From Algoriphagus mannitolivorans DSM 15301 (GTDB lineage: Bacteria; Bacteroidota; Bacteroidia; Cytophagales; Cyclobacteriaceae), in contig NZ_AUBV01000005.1 in the NCBI RefSeq assembly GCF_000429425.1, forward strand, positions 124,001-188,000: DNA of 64,000 nucleotides, read 5' to 3'. This document shows, in pieces, positions 1 to 9,900 of the stretch. Under the pieces are notes generated by a model, which was not told the DNA's origin, searched no databases, and saw only the letters and a list, made by a program, of their open reading frames with translations. Within the stretch, counting starts at the first letter, position 1; each line of letters begins with the position of its first letter. The position numbers were made by a program, and so were the translations under genes.

Positions 1-603
1 GAAGTAACCCTTAATTCACGAAATGCTCCGGAATTGAGAATTTCAAGATCTTACGCGGAGATGTTTGATGCGTATGATAAAAGTGACAAGAAAGATAAAA
101 AGCTGAAGGAGACAGTCACCTTTGTCAAGCAGAAACTAGACTCGGCTAAGTGGTTTATAGATGCCATCAAGCAGCGTCAAAATACGCTTTTGAGAACCAT
201 GGAAGCCATTTTGATGTATCAAAAAGAATTCTTTTTGGACGGAGATGAGACCAATCTGAGGCCGATGATCCTGAAAGATATCGCCGAAAAAATTGACATG
301 GATATCTCTACAGTTTCCCGTGTAGCCAATAGCAAGGCTATTCAGACGGAATTTGGGGTTTATCCTTTGAAATACTTTTTCTCCGAAGGAATTTCTACCG
401 ATAGTGGAGAGGATGTGAGTAACCGAGAGGTGAAGTCTGTACTTCAGGCAATGGTCGACGAGGAGGATAAGAAAAGACCTCTTTCTGACGACAAGCTTGT
501 CAAAATGCTGAATAAAAGGGGGTACAATATTGCGAGAAGAACGGTGGCGAAATACCGTGAGCAATTGCAAATCCCTGTGGCCAGATTAAGAAAGGAACTG
601 TAG
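1..603 (+). CDS. rpoN: RNA polymerase sigma-54 factor, C-terminal part
   Basis: The reading frame is open from base 1, so the start lies outside the window; 200 residues are visible. Sigma-54 directs RNA polymerase to -24/-12 promoters and needs an AAA+ activator to open them. The fragment begins with the conserved run VTLNSRNAPELRISRSYAEM, continues through the helix-turn-helix segment DISTVSRVANSKAIQT and YPLKYFF, and carries the RpoN box ARRTVAKYRE at visible residues 178-187, which reads the -24 element. The C-terminus is intact. The stop codon overlaps the GTG start of the next gene, so the two are probably co-translated. The family assignment is certain; only the N-terminal part is missing. 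Confidence 0.97.
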   Translation, partial: EVTLNSRNAPELRISRSYAEMFDAYDKSDKKDKKLKETVTFVKQKLDSAKWFIDAIKQRQNTLLRTMEAILMYQKEFFLDGDETNLRPMILKDIAEKIDMDISTVSRVANSKAIQTEFGVYPLKYFFSEGISTDSGEDVSNREVKSVLQAMVDEEDKKRPLSDDKLVKMLNKRGYNIARRTVAKYREQLQIPVARLRKEL

Positions 604-1223
604 TGCTGAGAGCTTTTGCCCTAGTTTTCACGATTGTGTTTCAGCCGCTGTTGATGCCGGCTTTGGTATTTGGACTGTTGCTTTTTGCAGTTCCGGAATC
701 CACTAGCCTTCCGGAGGAGTTCAAAACACAGATTTTCTACCTTATCGTTTTGTCCACGCTACTGATTCCTATGATTACCATCATCGGGCTCAGATTGAGT
801 GGGATGGTGAAAAGTCTTCATCTTCCCCAAAAGCAGGACAGGTTAGTTCCTTTTATCATTACCAACATTTATTTCATCTTGACCACTTACTTTCTCTATC
901 AAAAAAGTGAGTTGGATCCGATTCTTTGGAAAGGAATGGCGGTGATTAGCTTTTCAGTATTGGCATTGACCATCGTTACTCTTTTTTGGAAAATGTCAGC
1001 CCACATGACTGGCTTGGGAGGATTGTTAGGCGTGATTTTGATCATGAGTAAGCTGTTTCCCACTTTTAATGAGCTTTACCCCCTTTTACTTACCATTGTC
1101 CTCAGTGGGGCTGTAGCCTCTTCCCGATTGTACCTAGACGCTCATAAACCCTTGGAAGTGTATGCCGGATTCCTCTCAGGATTTTTGATCTGTTGGTTTG
1201 GGTTCTCCTGGATTTGGGCCTAA
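603..1223 (+). CDS. PAP2-related integral membrane protein
   Basis: A 206-residue, strongly hydrophobic protein with about six predicted membrane segments. The GTG start shares one base with the rpoN stop, so it is translationally coupled to it. The C-terminal DAHKPLEVYAGFLSGF resembles the last motif of PAP2-type phosphatase membrane proteins, where the histidine is catalytic. The other PAP2 motifs are not clear, so phosphatase activity is doubtful. Proteins of this kind are often found next to rpoN in Bacteroidota. A hairpin follows at 1228-1248. Confidence 0.8.
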   Translation: MLRAFALVFTIVFQPLLMPALVFGLLLFAVPESTSLPEEFKTQIFYLIVLSTLLIPMITIIGLRLSGMVKSLHLPQKQDRLVPFIITNIYFILTTYFLYQKSELDPILWKGMAVISFSVLALTIVTLFWKMSAHMTGLGGLLGVILIMSKLFPTFNELYPLLLTIVLSGAVASSRLYLDAHKPLEVYAGFLSGFLICWFGFSWIWA

Positions 1224-1227
1224 AAAA

Positions 1228-1248
1228 AATCCGGCTTTTGGCCGGATT
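1228..1248 (-). terminator. Intrinsic terminator between convergent genes
   Basis: AATCCGGC (1228-1235) pairs with GCCGGATT (1241-1248) across a 5-base loop. On the minus strand the stem is followed by a run of T from the A-tract at 1222-1229, so it best serves the minus-strand barrel gene. It may also slow transcription coming from rpoN. Confidence 0.8.
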
Positions 1249-1254
1249 CAAATC

Positions 1255-2004
1255 TTAAAAGACGGTGAGTGCAATTCCAAAATTAACTTGGCTGGCCTGA
1301 GTGGCGAACGGGCCTCGTCCTTTTTCCCACATGTCGTTGAGATAGAAGTTTGACCAAACATAGAATCCTGGACTTCCGGCTTTAAAGGTCAAAGCATATC
1401 TGAATTTTTCAAGGCCGTACTCCTGAGAGTGTTTCATCTTTTGGCTGCCCTTGCTGGCAGATTCGTATTTGATTTTGGTATGGGCCTCGTAGAGCATTCC
1501 AAATTTTCCACCGATACTTACTCTGAAGCTCTTGTTATAATTGTCTTTATTGAAGTGGTATCTGACTTCAAGAGGGATTTCAAAATAATTCGCCGTAAAA
1601 TTATTTTTCTTCAAATCTATCGCTGTACCGTACACATCAGTCACTTTGAGGAGTTCGGCAGAATTAGCTCCGAGATCTGGATCTAGGAAAAGATTCTTGG
1701 AATCAGCAAACAGAATTTTGTCCGACCCAATCCCAAATCCTGGATTCAAAGTAAAACCAGAGTGATCACCAGCCAGAAGAATAGGGAATTGATAAGAGAT
1801 ATTGAAAGTTCTGGAGCCGAAGAAGTTCATGCCCAGGTCAGCAGGTCTATTGGTAAGTTGGTTAAAACCAAACTCAAAGTTTAAGTCGCTTGGGATGCTT
1901 GGGCGTCCACCAATCGGGGTCTTTGGGGCTGATTTGGTTTCCTGTGCGAGGGTTTGGTTCAAAGTGACTATGGAGAGAACCAATACGAGTAGTTTTTTCA
2001 TCAA
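1255..2004 (-). CDS. Outer-membrane beta-barrel protein (PorT/OmpX-like)
   Basis: A 249-residue protein with a clear signal peptide (MMKKLLVLVLSIVTLNQTLA, cleavage before QETKS). The mature part alternates polar and hydrophobic residues in short strands, for example FNISYQFPILLAG, NYFEIPLEVRYHF and FRVSIGGKFGMLYEA, and ends in a beta-strand finishing with phenylalanine (VNFGIALTVF), as outer-membrane barrels do. The pattern fits the outer-membrane beta-barrel family common in Bacteroidota. It is not in the usual porT context, so a role in type IX secretion should not be assumed. It is transcribed alone and ends at the hairpin just downstream. Confidence 0.75.
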   Translation of the reverse strand: MMKKLLVLVLSIVTLNQTLAQETKSAPKTPIGGRPSIPSDLNFEFGFNQLTNRPADLGMNFFGSRTFNISYQFPILLAGDHSGFTLNPGFGIGSDKILFADSKNLFLDPDLGANSAELLKVTDVYGTAIDLKKNNFTANYFEIPLEVRYHFNKDNYNKSFRVSIGGKFGMLYEAHTKIKYESASKGSQKMKHSQEYGLEKFRYALTFKAGSPGFYVWSNFYLNDMWEKGRGPFATQASQVNFGIALTVF

Positions 2005-2134
2005 AAGAGTCTAATTACTTAGCGTGTGGGCAAAAATAAAAAAAGCAACAGGATAAACCCCTTAAATGCTCTTAATTATTCTTAAGGTATGAAAAGGGAT
2101 TACGTTCATTTTTCAAAAAACTTCTGAAATGCTG

Positions 2135-2165
2135 TTTGGAGAAAAAATATTATTCGGTACTTTTG
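2135..2165 (+). promoter_or_regulatory. Bacteroidota housekeeping promoter of tRNA-Arg
   Basis: TTTG at 2135-2138, exactly 19 bases of spacer, then TACTTTTG (TAnnTTTG) at 2158-2165. This matches both boxes of the Bacteroidota sigma-A promoter. The -7 box ends 11 bases before the tRNA gene begins. Confidence 0.85.
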
Positions 2166-2176
2166 CAGACCCAATT

Positions 2177-2250
2177 GGCCTCGTAGCTCAACTGAATAGA
2201 GCACCTGATTACGGCTCAGGAGGTTTCAGGTTTGAATCCTGACGAGGTCA
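2177..2250 (+). tRNA. tRNA-Arg (anticodon ACG)
   Basis: A complete cloverleaf. The acceptor stem is GGCCTCG with CGAGGTC (one G-T pair), followed by T8 A9. The D stem is GCTC/GAGC. The anticodon stem CCTGA/TCAGG encloses the loop TTACGGC, with ACG at positions 34-36. The T arm reads CAGG-TTTGAAT-CCTG. The discriminator base is A at 2250, and CCA is not encoded. ACG, normally edited to ICG, reads CGU, CGC and CGA arginine codons. Confidence 0.96.
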
Positions 2251-2251
2251 C

Positions 2252-2282
2252 AAAGCTCGGTAGTCCACTACCGAGCTTTTTT
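2252..2282 (+). terminator. Terminator of the tRNA-Arg gene
   Basis: AAAGCTCGGTAG and CTACCGAGCTTT form a 12-bp stem around the loop TCCA, followed directly by a T run. It starts two bases after the tRNA, so the tRNA is a single-gene transcript. Confidence 0.93.
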
Positions 2283-2442
2283 ATTTTCCCGCAATGGCTT
2301 TTGGAAAAGATTTCTGATGCTTTAAAAAAAGAAGAGTTGTGGGGGATTTGAATTTTTCAAGAAATGCCCCAAACTCATTGATTGTGCATTTTTGTTTTAT
2401 AAAAGCGAGTTTTTGATCATATTCGAAAAATTAATATTCCTT

Positions 2443-2679
2443 ATGCGAAAGCTGTTTTTTTTGTTTTTGATTCTCTCAGCAAGTTGTGACGAACTGATCG
2501 ATATTGAGGAAATTGAGGGCCCTTGCACCATTATTTTGAAAGATGGGACGAATATCCTGACCAATGGAAATATCGAAATTCTGAAGAGTACTGGGGTGAT
2601 GACCTATAGAGATGAAAAAGATAAACTTTGGTCATTAACACCGGAGGAGTACGAAAGCTATGATTGTAGTCCCAATTAA
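2443..2679 (+). CDS. Small lipoprotein of unknown function
   Basis: 78 residues from the ATG at 2443. An in-frame start 51 bases upstream would put a second hydrophobic stretch before the signal peptide and is less likely. MRKLFFLFLILSASCDE is a lipoprotein signal with the modified cysteine at residue 15. The short acidic mature part (DELIDIEEIEGPCTIILKDG...) has a second cysteine near residue 27 and a third close to the C-terminus. No family is recognised. It stands alone, and a bidirectional hairpin lies just downstream. Confidence 0.7.
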   Translation: MRKLFFLFLILSASCDELIDIEEIEGPCTIILKDGTNILTNGNIEILKSTGVMTYRDEKDKLWSLTPEEYESYDCSPN

Positions 2680-2717
2680 CAGCTCTTATTCAGAAGTCAC
2701 CTTGATATACTCATAAA

Positions 2718-2744
2718 AAAAGCAGCCCGAAGGCTGCTTTTCAT
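2718..2744. terminator. Bidirectional terminator between lipoprotein and MFS genes
   Basis: AAAAGCAGCC (2718-2727), loop CGAA, GGCTGCTTTT (2732-2741). A and T tracts on either side let it act for the plus-strand lipoprotein gene and the minus-strand MFS gene that converge here. Confidence 0.9.
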
Positions 2745-2748
2745 GTTT

Positions 2749-3978
2749 TTAGTGTGCTGCGGCTGTTGCAGCGGGTTTGGAACCTTTTTGCCAGATAAAG
2801 AAGATGATGAACAAAACGATCAAAATTCCTGGGAAGGTGACCATTTTCATTAAAGTCTCCTGACCGGCGGCTAGTTCTAGCGCATCTCCTGAAAGGCCTG
2901 CGGCACTTTGAGAAGCTCTTGCGCTGTCAATCCATCCGCCGATGATAGGCTGGAAAATAGCGGTAGAAAACATTCCAATTCCACCGATAATTGACATTCC
3001 CAGCGCTCCGGAAAGAGGGACTCTTTGAGCTACTGATCCCACCATTACCGGCCAGAAATAGCAAACTCCGATTGCGAAGATCAATGCGGCCACATAAGCC
3101 ATTGGGCCTGTTACTGTGCTGAATAGGAAGATTCCGATGGCGGCAAAGATTGAACCTCCCAGAAGAACTCCTGTTTGTCCCAAAGCTTTTACCACAGGTC
3201 CAGCGAAGAAGCGTCCAATTGCCATCACACCAGTCGTCAAGGCCAAAATCAACATTGGGCTAGCACCACTGGAAGACATGATCAGACCTACCCATTGCTG
3301 AGGTCCGAATTCGGAGATGGCAGTAAGTGCCATGCAGAAAAACAAGAAGATAAATACAGGGCTAAACATAGCCTTGATGTTGGAGCCCACTGAAGTCACT
3401 CCTTCTACGCTTGGTTTAGGGAAGGCTTTTCCAAAGAAAAGAACTGCGTATGCAATTGTAGGAATCATCATCACCCATACTTGAGCTTGCCAGGTCATTC
3501 CACCATCAGTCATGAATTTTGAAACCAAACTTCCGATCACGATGCCGCCAGGGAACCACATGTGGAAACGGTTTAACATCTTGTTCAAGGTAGTTCCACT
3601 GTACATATCTGCAATCATAGGATTACAAGCGGCTTCGGTACATCCGTTACCAAATCCAATAAACAAAGTGGAAATCAAGAGCGTGGTGTACCCACCTGCA
3701 AATATGGTCATCAGAATGCCTAGGGTATGGGTGATAAAGGCAATCCTCATGATGTTTGCAGGGCCTACTTTGTGGTAGAACAAGCCTCCAAGAATCATGG
3801 AAATTGGGAATCCAAAGAACCACATGGAGTTAATAAAGCCTAGCTGTTCTGCTGAAAGCCCGAATGAATCTCCCAGTTGGGGAAGAATCCCCGCACGGAT
3901 AGAAAAGGAGAAGGCGGTGGTGATTAGCGCCAGGCAGCTTGCATTGAAGAGGGCGCCGCGGTTGATGGTTTGAGTCAT
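2749..3978 (-). CDS. MFS transporter
   Basis: 409 residues from the methionine of MTQTINRGALFNASCL; the 18 in-frame residues upstream are polar and atypical for the family, so the inner ATG is preferred. Twelve hydrophobic segments are spaced as in the major facilitator superfamily, with a short central cytoplasmic loop near AFPKPSVEGVTS and a loop GLFYHKVGPANIMR resembling the family signature between helices 2 and 3. The substrate is not readable; relatives in Bacteroidota often sit near sugar oxidoreductase genes, so a sugar or sugar acid is a reasonable guess. It is a single-gene unit ending at the hairpin at 2718-2741. Confidence 0.88.
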   Translation of the reverse strand: MTQTINRGALFNASCLALITTAFSFSIRAGILPQLGDSFGLSAEQLGFINSMWFFGFPISMILGGLFYHKVGPANIMRIAFITHTLGILMTIFAGGYTTLLISTLFIGFGNGCTEAACNPMIADMYSGTTLNKMLNRFHMWFPGGIVIGSLVSKFMTDGGMTWQAQVWVMMIPTIAYAVLFFGKAFPKPSVEGVTSVGSNIKAMFSPVFIFLFFCMALTAISEFGPQQWVGLIMSSSGASPMLILALTTGVMAIGRFFAGPVVKALGQTGVLLGGSIFAAIGIFLFSTVTGPMAYVAALIFAIGVCYFWPVMVGSVAQRVPLSGALGMSIIGGIGMFSTAIFQPIIGGWIDSARASQSAAGLSGDALELAAGQETLMKMVTFPGILIVLFIIFFIWQKGSKPAATAAAH

Positions 3979-4094
3979 AGATGAGTGCTTTTGGTTTTTG
4001 GGTTGTTTGAGATGATTTTTGAGTGGGCTCAAAATAGAAAAAAAAGTCCATTTAGCTTTCCCGTGTATAGAAAATAGTACTTCTTCTACATGAT

Positions 4095-6833
4095 CTATTG
4101 GATGACCAAAAGTGAGGAAGTTATTTTTTCACGGTACTGGTAATCGGAATTTTGGATATAAAGCACTACTGCGTAGGTTCCTAATGGGATAAATTTCCCC
4201 CGAAATCTCCCTTCCCACTGTAGAAAAGGGATTTCGATTGGGATTTCTTCAGATTTTTCGTGGTGGATAAGTTCCCCCTGTCTGTTATAGATAAAAAGTT
4301 CGACATCGGTTATCCCCTTACTTAAAGTGACCTCAAAATTCCTGCTTGGATCTCCCAAAACCATCGCATTTGGCATGATATATCTAAATGAGCATGCATC
4401 ATAGGTACTGAAAGCTTTGTAAAACTCGCAGCCGTCTTTGGTAATGACCCTCAATTGGTACTCTCCTATTTCCTTGGGATTGAATACAGGATCTTCTGAC
4501 ACCAGTACATCATCCAAGTACCAGAAATACTGATCAAAATCTCCAGGGTCTAAACTTGGACCGGATTTTCCTTTTGAACAAACTCCGTATTCATCCTCTA
4601 AAACAGGTAAGGTTAATAACTGGCTTTTTTCGACTTTGATAAAGTTTCTCCCGATCTCACAGCCGATTCTATTGTAAACTACAATCTCATAATTCCCTTC
4701 TTTCTCGACTGTGATTTCAAGCTGATTGTTGAATTCAGGCAGTGCTTTTCTTTCCCCTGAATCATTGAAAAAAATCCATTCAGAGGTTTTTACTTCTTCT
4801 AGGTTGGTAGAAGCCGTGATTAGTGAGGTTCCTGGTTCAGGACAAATCTTATTGGCCTCCATGTTTACATTCACTTGGAGGACTGGAGCTTTTACTGTGA
4901 AAAATATGGGTGTCTTTGGGCAAAATCCGCTTTGTAAAGGTTGTACGATCAAGGAGTAATCTCCTATCGCAGTTGAAAAGAAGAACTCATTTCTGCCTAC
5001 AATTTCTCCATCAGAATTTATCCAACGGATCGAAGTTTGCTCAGGAAGGAGACCTTCTATTACAGCTTGGTAAACCTGATTGCCAAAGCAATCCTCCTCA
5101 AATAGGGAAAGATCAAAAGAAAAGTCGCTGGCTAGTTTTGCAGTAAAGGTTTGAGATTTTGGACATAATCCGGAAGAGGGATTGCTTGGGCTGGCGATGA
5201 GCTCGTAAACACCTTCTTGAGTAAGTGTAAAATAATCCCCTGAATTACTGCTTTGTTCACTTCCATCCGGAAGTTTCAACCTAAAACTCAGGTCTTGGGA
5301 AGTTTCTGGCTTTAGATTGAAAGTTTGGCAAATGGTAATTTCTTTTGGGACACTAAAACTAGCCTCTTGGATTTTGGGAATAGAAAACTCTTTGATTGGG
5401 TAGGTGCATCCGTCTATTTTTAATTCAAAAATGTAATTCCCAGCCATTAAAGGAACTGTCAATTGGTTTTCATTGGTAATCTGTCCGGTGATTACTTCCC
5501 CAATTCCCAGTGAAAGAATCCTAAACTCGGCATTCACCTTGCCTTGTTTGAAATCTAACTTTACCAAACCTGGCTCTACCCCGGATTGAGAGCACTTCTC
5601 TGGTTCGAATGTATAGTCAGGCAAGACAATATCCGGGGTGCCAGCATTTACAACAGGGGGATCCTTGGTTTCTAGATTGAACAAGGTGATAAATTCACAA
5701 CCATTGGAATAGGCAGCAATGGAATAGATTTGTGGTGTTAGTGTGGTAAGGGTTTGGGTTTGTCCGGAGGAAATATTGGAGAACAATTGTCCAGTTTCAA
5801 AAACCCGTATGGAATCCAATTTGGAGAGAGCTTTGATGGAAAAAGAACCATTGTCTTCAATGCAGTTATCGGGTTTTTGAAGGAGAGAGATTTCAATTTT
5901 TGGGCTTTCTCTCACTTTAAAGGATATTTTCCTTTCCGACCTACAATCCGGGTAAGCAGGGTCAATCGCACTAAACTTCACCGTATAGTCCCCGATTTTA
6001 GAGAGATTTTCCGGCTTTAATTCCAAGGAAAATGAACTTTCGAATTTTTGGTATTGAGTTTCGCCAGGGGAAAGGAGAAACCATTCACCAGCCAAGGGAG
6101 TATCTATTCCCACCACCACTGAACTTCCCTGACAAACAGAGTTAGAAAATAGGGTCATTTTATAATCGAGGGAAGGCCCCACGTAGGTGGAGCCAAGGAT
6201 GGTGCAAAACTGCTGCCCGCTGGCACCTCGTTTGAATAACTCGATTTTGTAAAACCCTTCTTTAGTGACTTCCAGTTCGTTCGACCTCCCTACGATATTG
6301 TTCCCAATATCTCTCCAAATAAATTCAAATTGATTGAATTCCGGAGTGGCTGGATCAATGGCTTGAATGAGTGTGGGCTCTTCTCCACAAAGCAAATAAT
6401 CTGGAAGCAATGCCAGTTCAGGCCCTTTTTGGACAGTAATATTCTTTTTTTCCGTATAGATGATTGAGGCATTTCTCCTTACACTCAAGGAAAGACTGTA
6501 GGTGCCAATTTCATTGAAAGAAACCTTGATGGTCTCAAATTGACTTCCTCCTGTCCGGTTAAAAACTTCCTCCCCTTGTGGCCCTGTTACTTTCCAATTA
6601 TACACATCCGAACTTGGGTCACCTCCTGCGCTATAGGTTCCGACTACGCCTCCAAACACAATACACAGATTCTCCGGTCCGGTCAAACTGGGATTGGCCA
6701 TAGCTAAAATGGCAGGATTTGGATTAATTACTTCCCCCTTTTTCTCTCCTTGAAGAAGAAATAGTGGAAAAAGAAAAAAAATCCAAGCCAGCAACATTTC
6801 GTGTTTTCCGGATGGAAATTGACTTTTGAGCAA
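4095..6833 (-). CDS. T9SS type B sorting-domain protein (912 aa)
   Basis: A large exported surface protein. The N-terminus has a hydrophobic signal segment (LLAWIFFLFPLFLLQ); the start could be the first ATG or the one at 6797. The middle is a series of Cys-containing beta modules of the PKD/immunoglobulin kind (LTGPENLC..., FLICQTF-like and CPKSQTF segments). The last ~95 residues form the gliding-motility-associated C-terminal (type B) domain: IMPNAMVLGDPSRNFEV..., VELFIYNRQGELI, GKFIPLGTYAVVLYI. This domain takes the protein through the type IX system and anchors it on the cell surface. It is the shortest of three paralogues in a row and corresponds to the C-terminal half of the 1838-residue member. 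Confidence 0.9.
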   Translation of the reverse strand: MLKSQFPSGKHEMLLAWIFFLFPLFLLQGEKKGEVINPNPAILAMANPSLTGPENLCIVFGGVVGTYSAGGDPSSDVYNWKVTGPQGEEVFNRTGGSQFETIKVSFNEIGTYSLSLSVRRNASIIYTEKKNITVQKGPELALLPDYLLCGEEPTLIQAIDPATPEFNQFEFIWRDIGNNIVGRSNELEVTKEGFYKIELFKRGASGQQFCTILGSTYVGPSLDYKMTLFSNSVCQGSSVVVGIDTPLAGEWFLLSPGETQYQKFESSFSLELKPENLSKIGDYTVKFSAIDPAYPDCRSERKISFKVRESPKIEISLLQKPDNCIEDNGSFSIKALSKLDSIRVFETGQLFSNISSGQTQTLTTLTPQIYSIAAYSNGCEFITLFNLETKDPPVVNAGTPDIVLPDYTFEPEKCSQSGVEPGLVKLDFKQGKVNAEFRILSLGIGEVITGQITNENQLTVPLMAGNYIFELKIDGCTYPIKEFSIPKIQEASFSVPKEITICQTFNLKPETSQDLSFRLKLPDGSEQSSNSGDYFTLTQEGVYELIASPSNPSSGLCPKSQTFTAKLASDFSFDLSLFEEDCFGNQVYQAVIEGLLPEQTSIRWINSDGEIVGRNEFFFSTAIGDYSLIVQPLQSGFCPKTPIFFTVKAPVLQVNVNMEANKICPEPGTSLITASTNLEEVKTSEWIFFNDSGERKALPEFNNQLEITVEKEGNYEIVVYNRIGCEIGRNFIKVEKSQLLTLPVLEDEYGVCSKGKSGPSLDPGDFDQYFWYLDDVLVSEDPVFNPKEIGEYQLRVITKDGCEFYKAFSTYDACSFRYIMPNAMVLGDPSRNFEVTLSKGITDVELFIYNRQGELIHHEKSEEIPIEIPFLQWEGRFRGKFIPLGTYAVVLYIQNSDYQYREKITSSLLVIQ

Positions 6834-6945
6834 TTGAAAGGCGGAAATTTGGGTGAAGAGGCTAGAAATAGGCCTCCTGATTCAATTCATGTTTTCCAGT
6901 TTCAAAAAATGTTCCAATAAGGGATTCCAGAATGTTTTTAGTCGT

Positions 6946-9900
6946 TTAATCAATCACCAGAATTGCTCCAAATCTTTCCTCCTGGATGTTTTTTTCTAGA
7001 TTTCGGTAGGAGATTTTAACGGCATACGTGCCGGTAATTACTTTTTCTCCTCTATAGAATCCATCCCAATTACAAGTTGCTTCTCCTTCTTTTAAGTCAA
7101 AGTTTTTGCACCGGAAGACTTCATTCCCCCATTTGTTGAGAATCCAAACTTCCAGCTCGTCAATTAGGTAATTGGAATAAATCAGAAAGCCTTTGTCCGG
7201 ATTGCCAGGCTGAATAGCATTGGGGAAAGAAACCCTCAGCTCACATTCTTCCAAGGTCTCAAAACTGGTCTCGTAAGCGCACCCTTCATTGCTATAGACG
7301 ACCAGATAATAAATTCCAATCTGGTCAGGTTTGTAGATTGGGCTATTCGATACCAAGCGGTCTCCAAAATACCATTCATAGGAGGCGAAAGTTCCTGGGT
7401 TTAAGCTTGGGCCGATTCCCAGATTTGGGCAGATCTGATAGCTTTCTTCCAGAATTGGCCGAGTTTGATCTGTGCTTCGGATCACTAATGCTTCATCTCT
7501 TCCCAGTAGGCAATCAAACTCATTAAAAACCCTGACTTCATAGGTGCCTTCCTCGATTGCCAAGATTTCGACCTTATTTCTATTGCTGATCATTTCAGAC
7601 TGATTATTGCTCAGGTCTGTAAACCACCATTCAATTCGCTCGACTATGTTCATGTTCGAGACAAGGCTCAAGGCGGTATTTGGCTGGTCGGGACAAAAGG
7701 TTTCGGCTTCAATGTCCACCTGAAGAGTTAATATTGGTGCCTCAATTTCAAACATTTTGGGAACTTGGTCACAGGGAAGACTATTGGCAGGATGTACATC
7801 CAGGAAATAAATTCCAGGGGTGCCGGAGCTAAAATCTATGGCAGTACCCAGCGTATCTCCAGCAGAGTTTGTCCAGAATATTTCTACATCTTCGGATAAA
7901 AGAGAGCCGATGTTTGCAGAATAATAAGATATCCCTTGACAATCTTGGGAAATGAATTCTGGATTGAATTCAATTTTTTCTGTTCGTGTTGCCTGAATGA
8001 TTTTTTGTTCCGGGCATAAGACTGGGTTCGGGGATGAATCAAAGCCATAAACGACATATTCGCCATTGCTGGAAAGTTTAAAACTTTCACCTGAATTGAT
8101 TGACTGAATACTTCCATCTGGATTTGTAATCTCAAATTTAAGTGGTTGACTGGATTGAGGGAAAATCAGGGTTTCCTCACAGAAGGTCACTTGGTCGGGG
8201 ACTTCAAAAGAAACTCTGTCCAGATTCAAATCAATTTGTATGCTCTTTCTTCCAAGTTCACAATTTTTGTTGATCTCTGGGATAATGCTAAAAACTGCCA
8301 ATTCATATACTCCTGGCTCGTCCACTTCAATCTCCAGTTGATTCTTAAATTCCGGAAGTTCTATAATCCCACCACTGGAATCAAATCTTCTCCAATTCCA
8401 TGCTGTAGCTTCTTCTGGAAATTCCAAATCGGCTGTGATTATGGCCTTTGGGCCCAATTCACAAAGTTGAGTCGCGGAAAGGACAACTTCCATGGTCAAA
8501 ATGGGATCCCTGACCAAAAATGGTTTTGGAGGAATGGGGCAAGCTGAACTATTGGCAGGTTGAACATCCAGTTTAAATTCACCCGTAGAAATCGGATTTA
8601 AGAATTGCCCATTACCCACTATTTCTTCTTTTTCATTGTACCAAGTGAAAATAACCGAGTTTGGATCCCTTCCCTGGATATCGGCTTGGAAGGTTCGGTT
8701 TCCTTGGCAGTCCTCTTCAATTAGAACTACTTCAAAGTCCACAGGATCCACCAGATTGACGGTGAAAAATTTTGAGACTGGACAGAATAAATCATCAGTG
8801 GGATCGCGTCCGATTATTTTGTGTTCCCCGGCTTCGGTTAGGGTGAAAGGTTCGTTGCTTGGGTTTAATTGGGATATGCCAGATGGGGAGATGACTTCAT
8901 ATTCCAGATTTCGATTGAGAGAGGTGGGGGTCAATTCTCCTGATTGACAGATAAAAATTTCCTCAGGGACAAAATAATCGACCAGAAGTTTACCTGGGAT
9001 TTCGATTTTTTCCTCCTTAGCAAAGGAACAACTATCCTGATTAGAAAGCTCAAACACGTAGTTCCCCCCAGGCAGTGTAATCAGAAGTTCTTTTTTGTTG
9101 GAAAATGACTCTAGCGCAACTAAATCGCCCTTGTCAGTCAAAATGTTGTAATACCCATCCGATGGTCCGTTCTTTATATTAACAAGAAAACTGCCGTCAA
9201 GCCTACCATCTGTTGTACAGGTTTCACCAATTATTTCTTCAATATCATAATCCAATTCAGGAGGCAAATTTCCCAAAGGCACTACAGATGCATACGAATT
9301 GTCACAGTTTCCTAAAATTGAGATTAGGTTATAAGCTCCAGACTCTATTCCAGGGATAGTGTAAGTGTCGCCTGCTTTAAGCGGCGGGGTGGAGATATTG
9401 GTATTTTCAATGATCAAATAATCGATATCTGTCAATGCTCGTATGACAATTCCCCCATCTGCGATCTCACAACCACTCGATGGAATTGGATCCAAAAGTT
9501 CAAAATCAGGCTGAGGATTGTAGGAAATGGTTTTAGTTTTTCGAATCAGGCAATTGACCGCATCAGGATTTATCACTTCAAAAATCACCTCATAATCCCC
9601 AAAGCCTTCAATCATGTCGATAGGGTTTAGAATGATTGAACTGGCATTTGAGTTTAACAGATATTCAGTAGCACCGCCCGATTTTTTCAAAAACCATTTG
9701 CCTCGGGCAGAAGGATTGGTCGTAAAAGTCAACCCCTGATTTGAGCAGAAAGAATCAGCCAAGGACTCGATTTCAGTATTGTTTGAATCATTTACCTGAG
9801 TGGTAAAAACCGAAGAGCATTCCTTGTCTCCACTGCTATTTGGAATGAAAACGGACACCGAGTAAACTCCTGGCTGGGTAACGGTTAGCGTGTTTGAAGT

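Noticed and set aside
1255..2004. PorT of the type IX secretion system
   Set aside because: The barrel resembles the broad PorT/OmpX-like family, but gene context and specific motifs for PorT are lacking.
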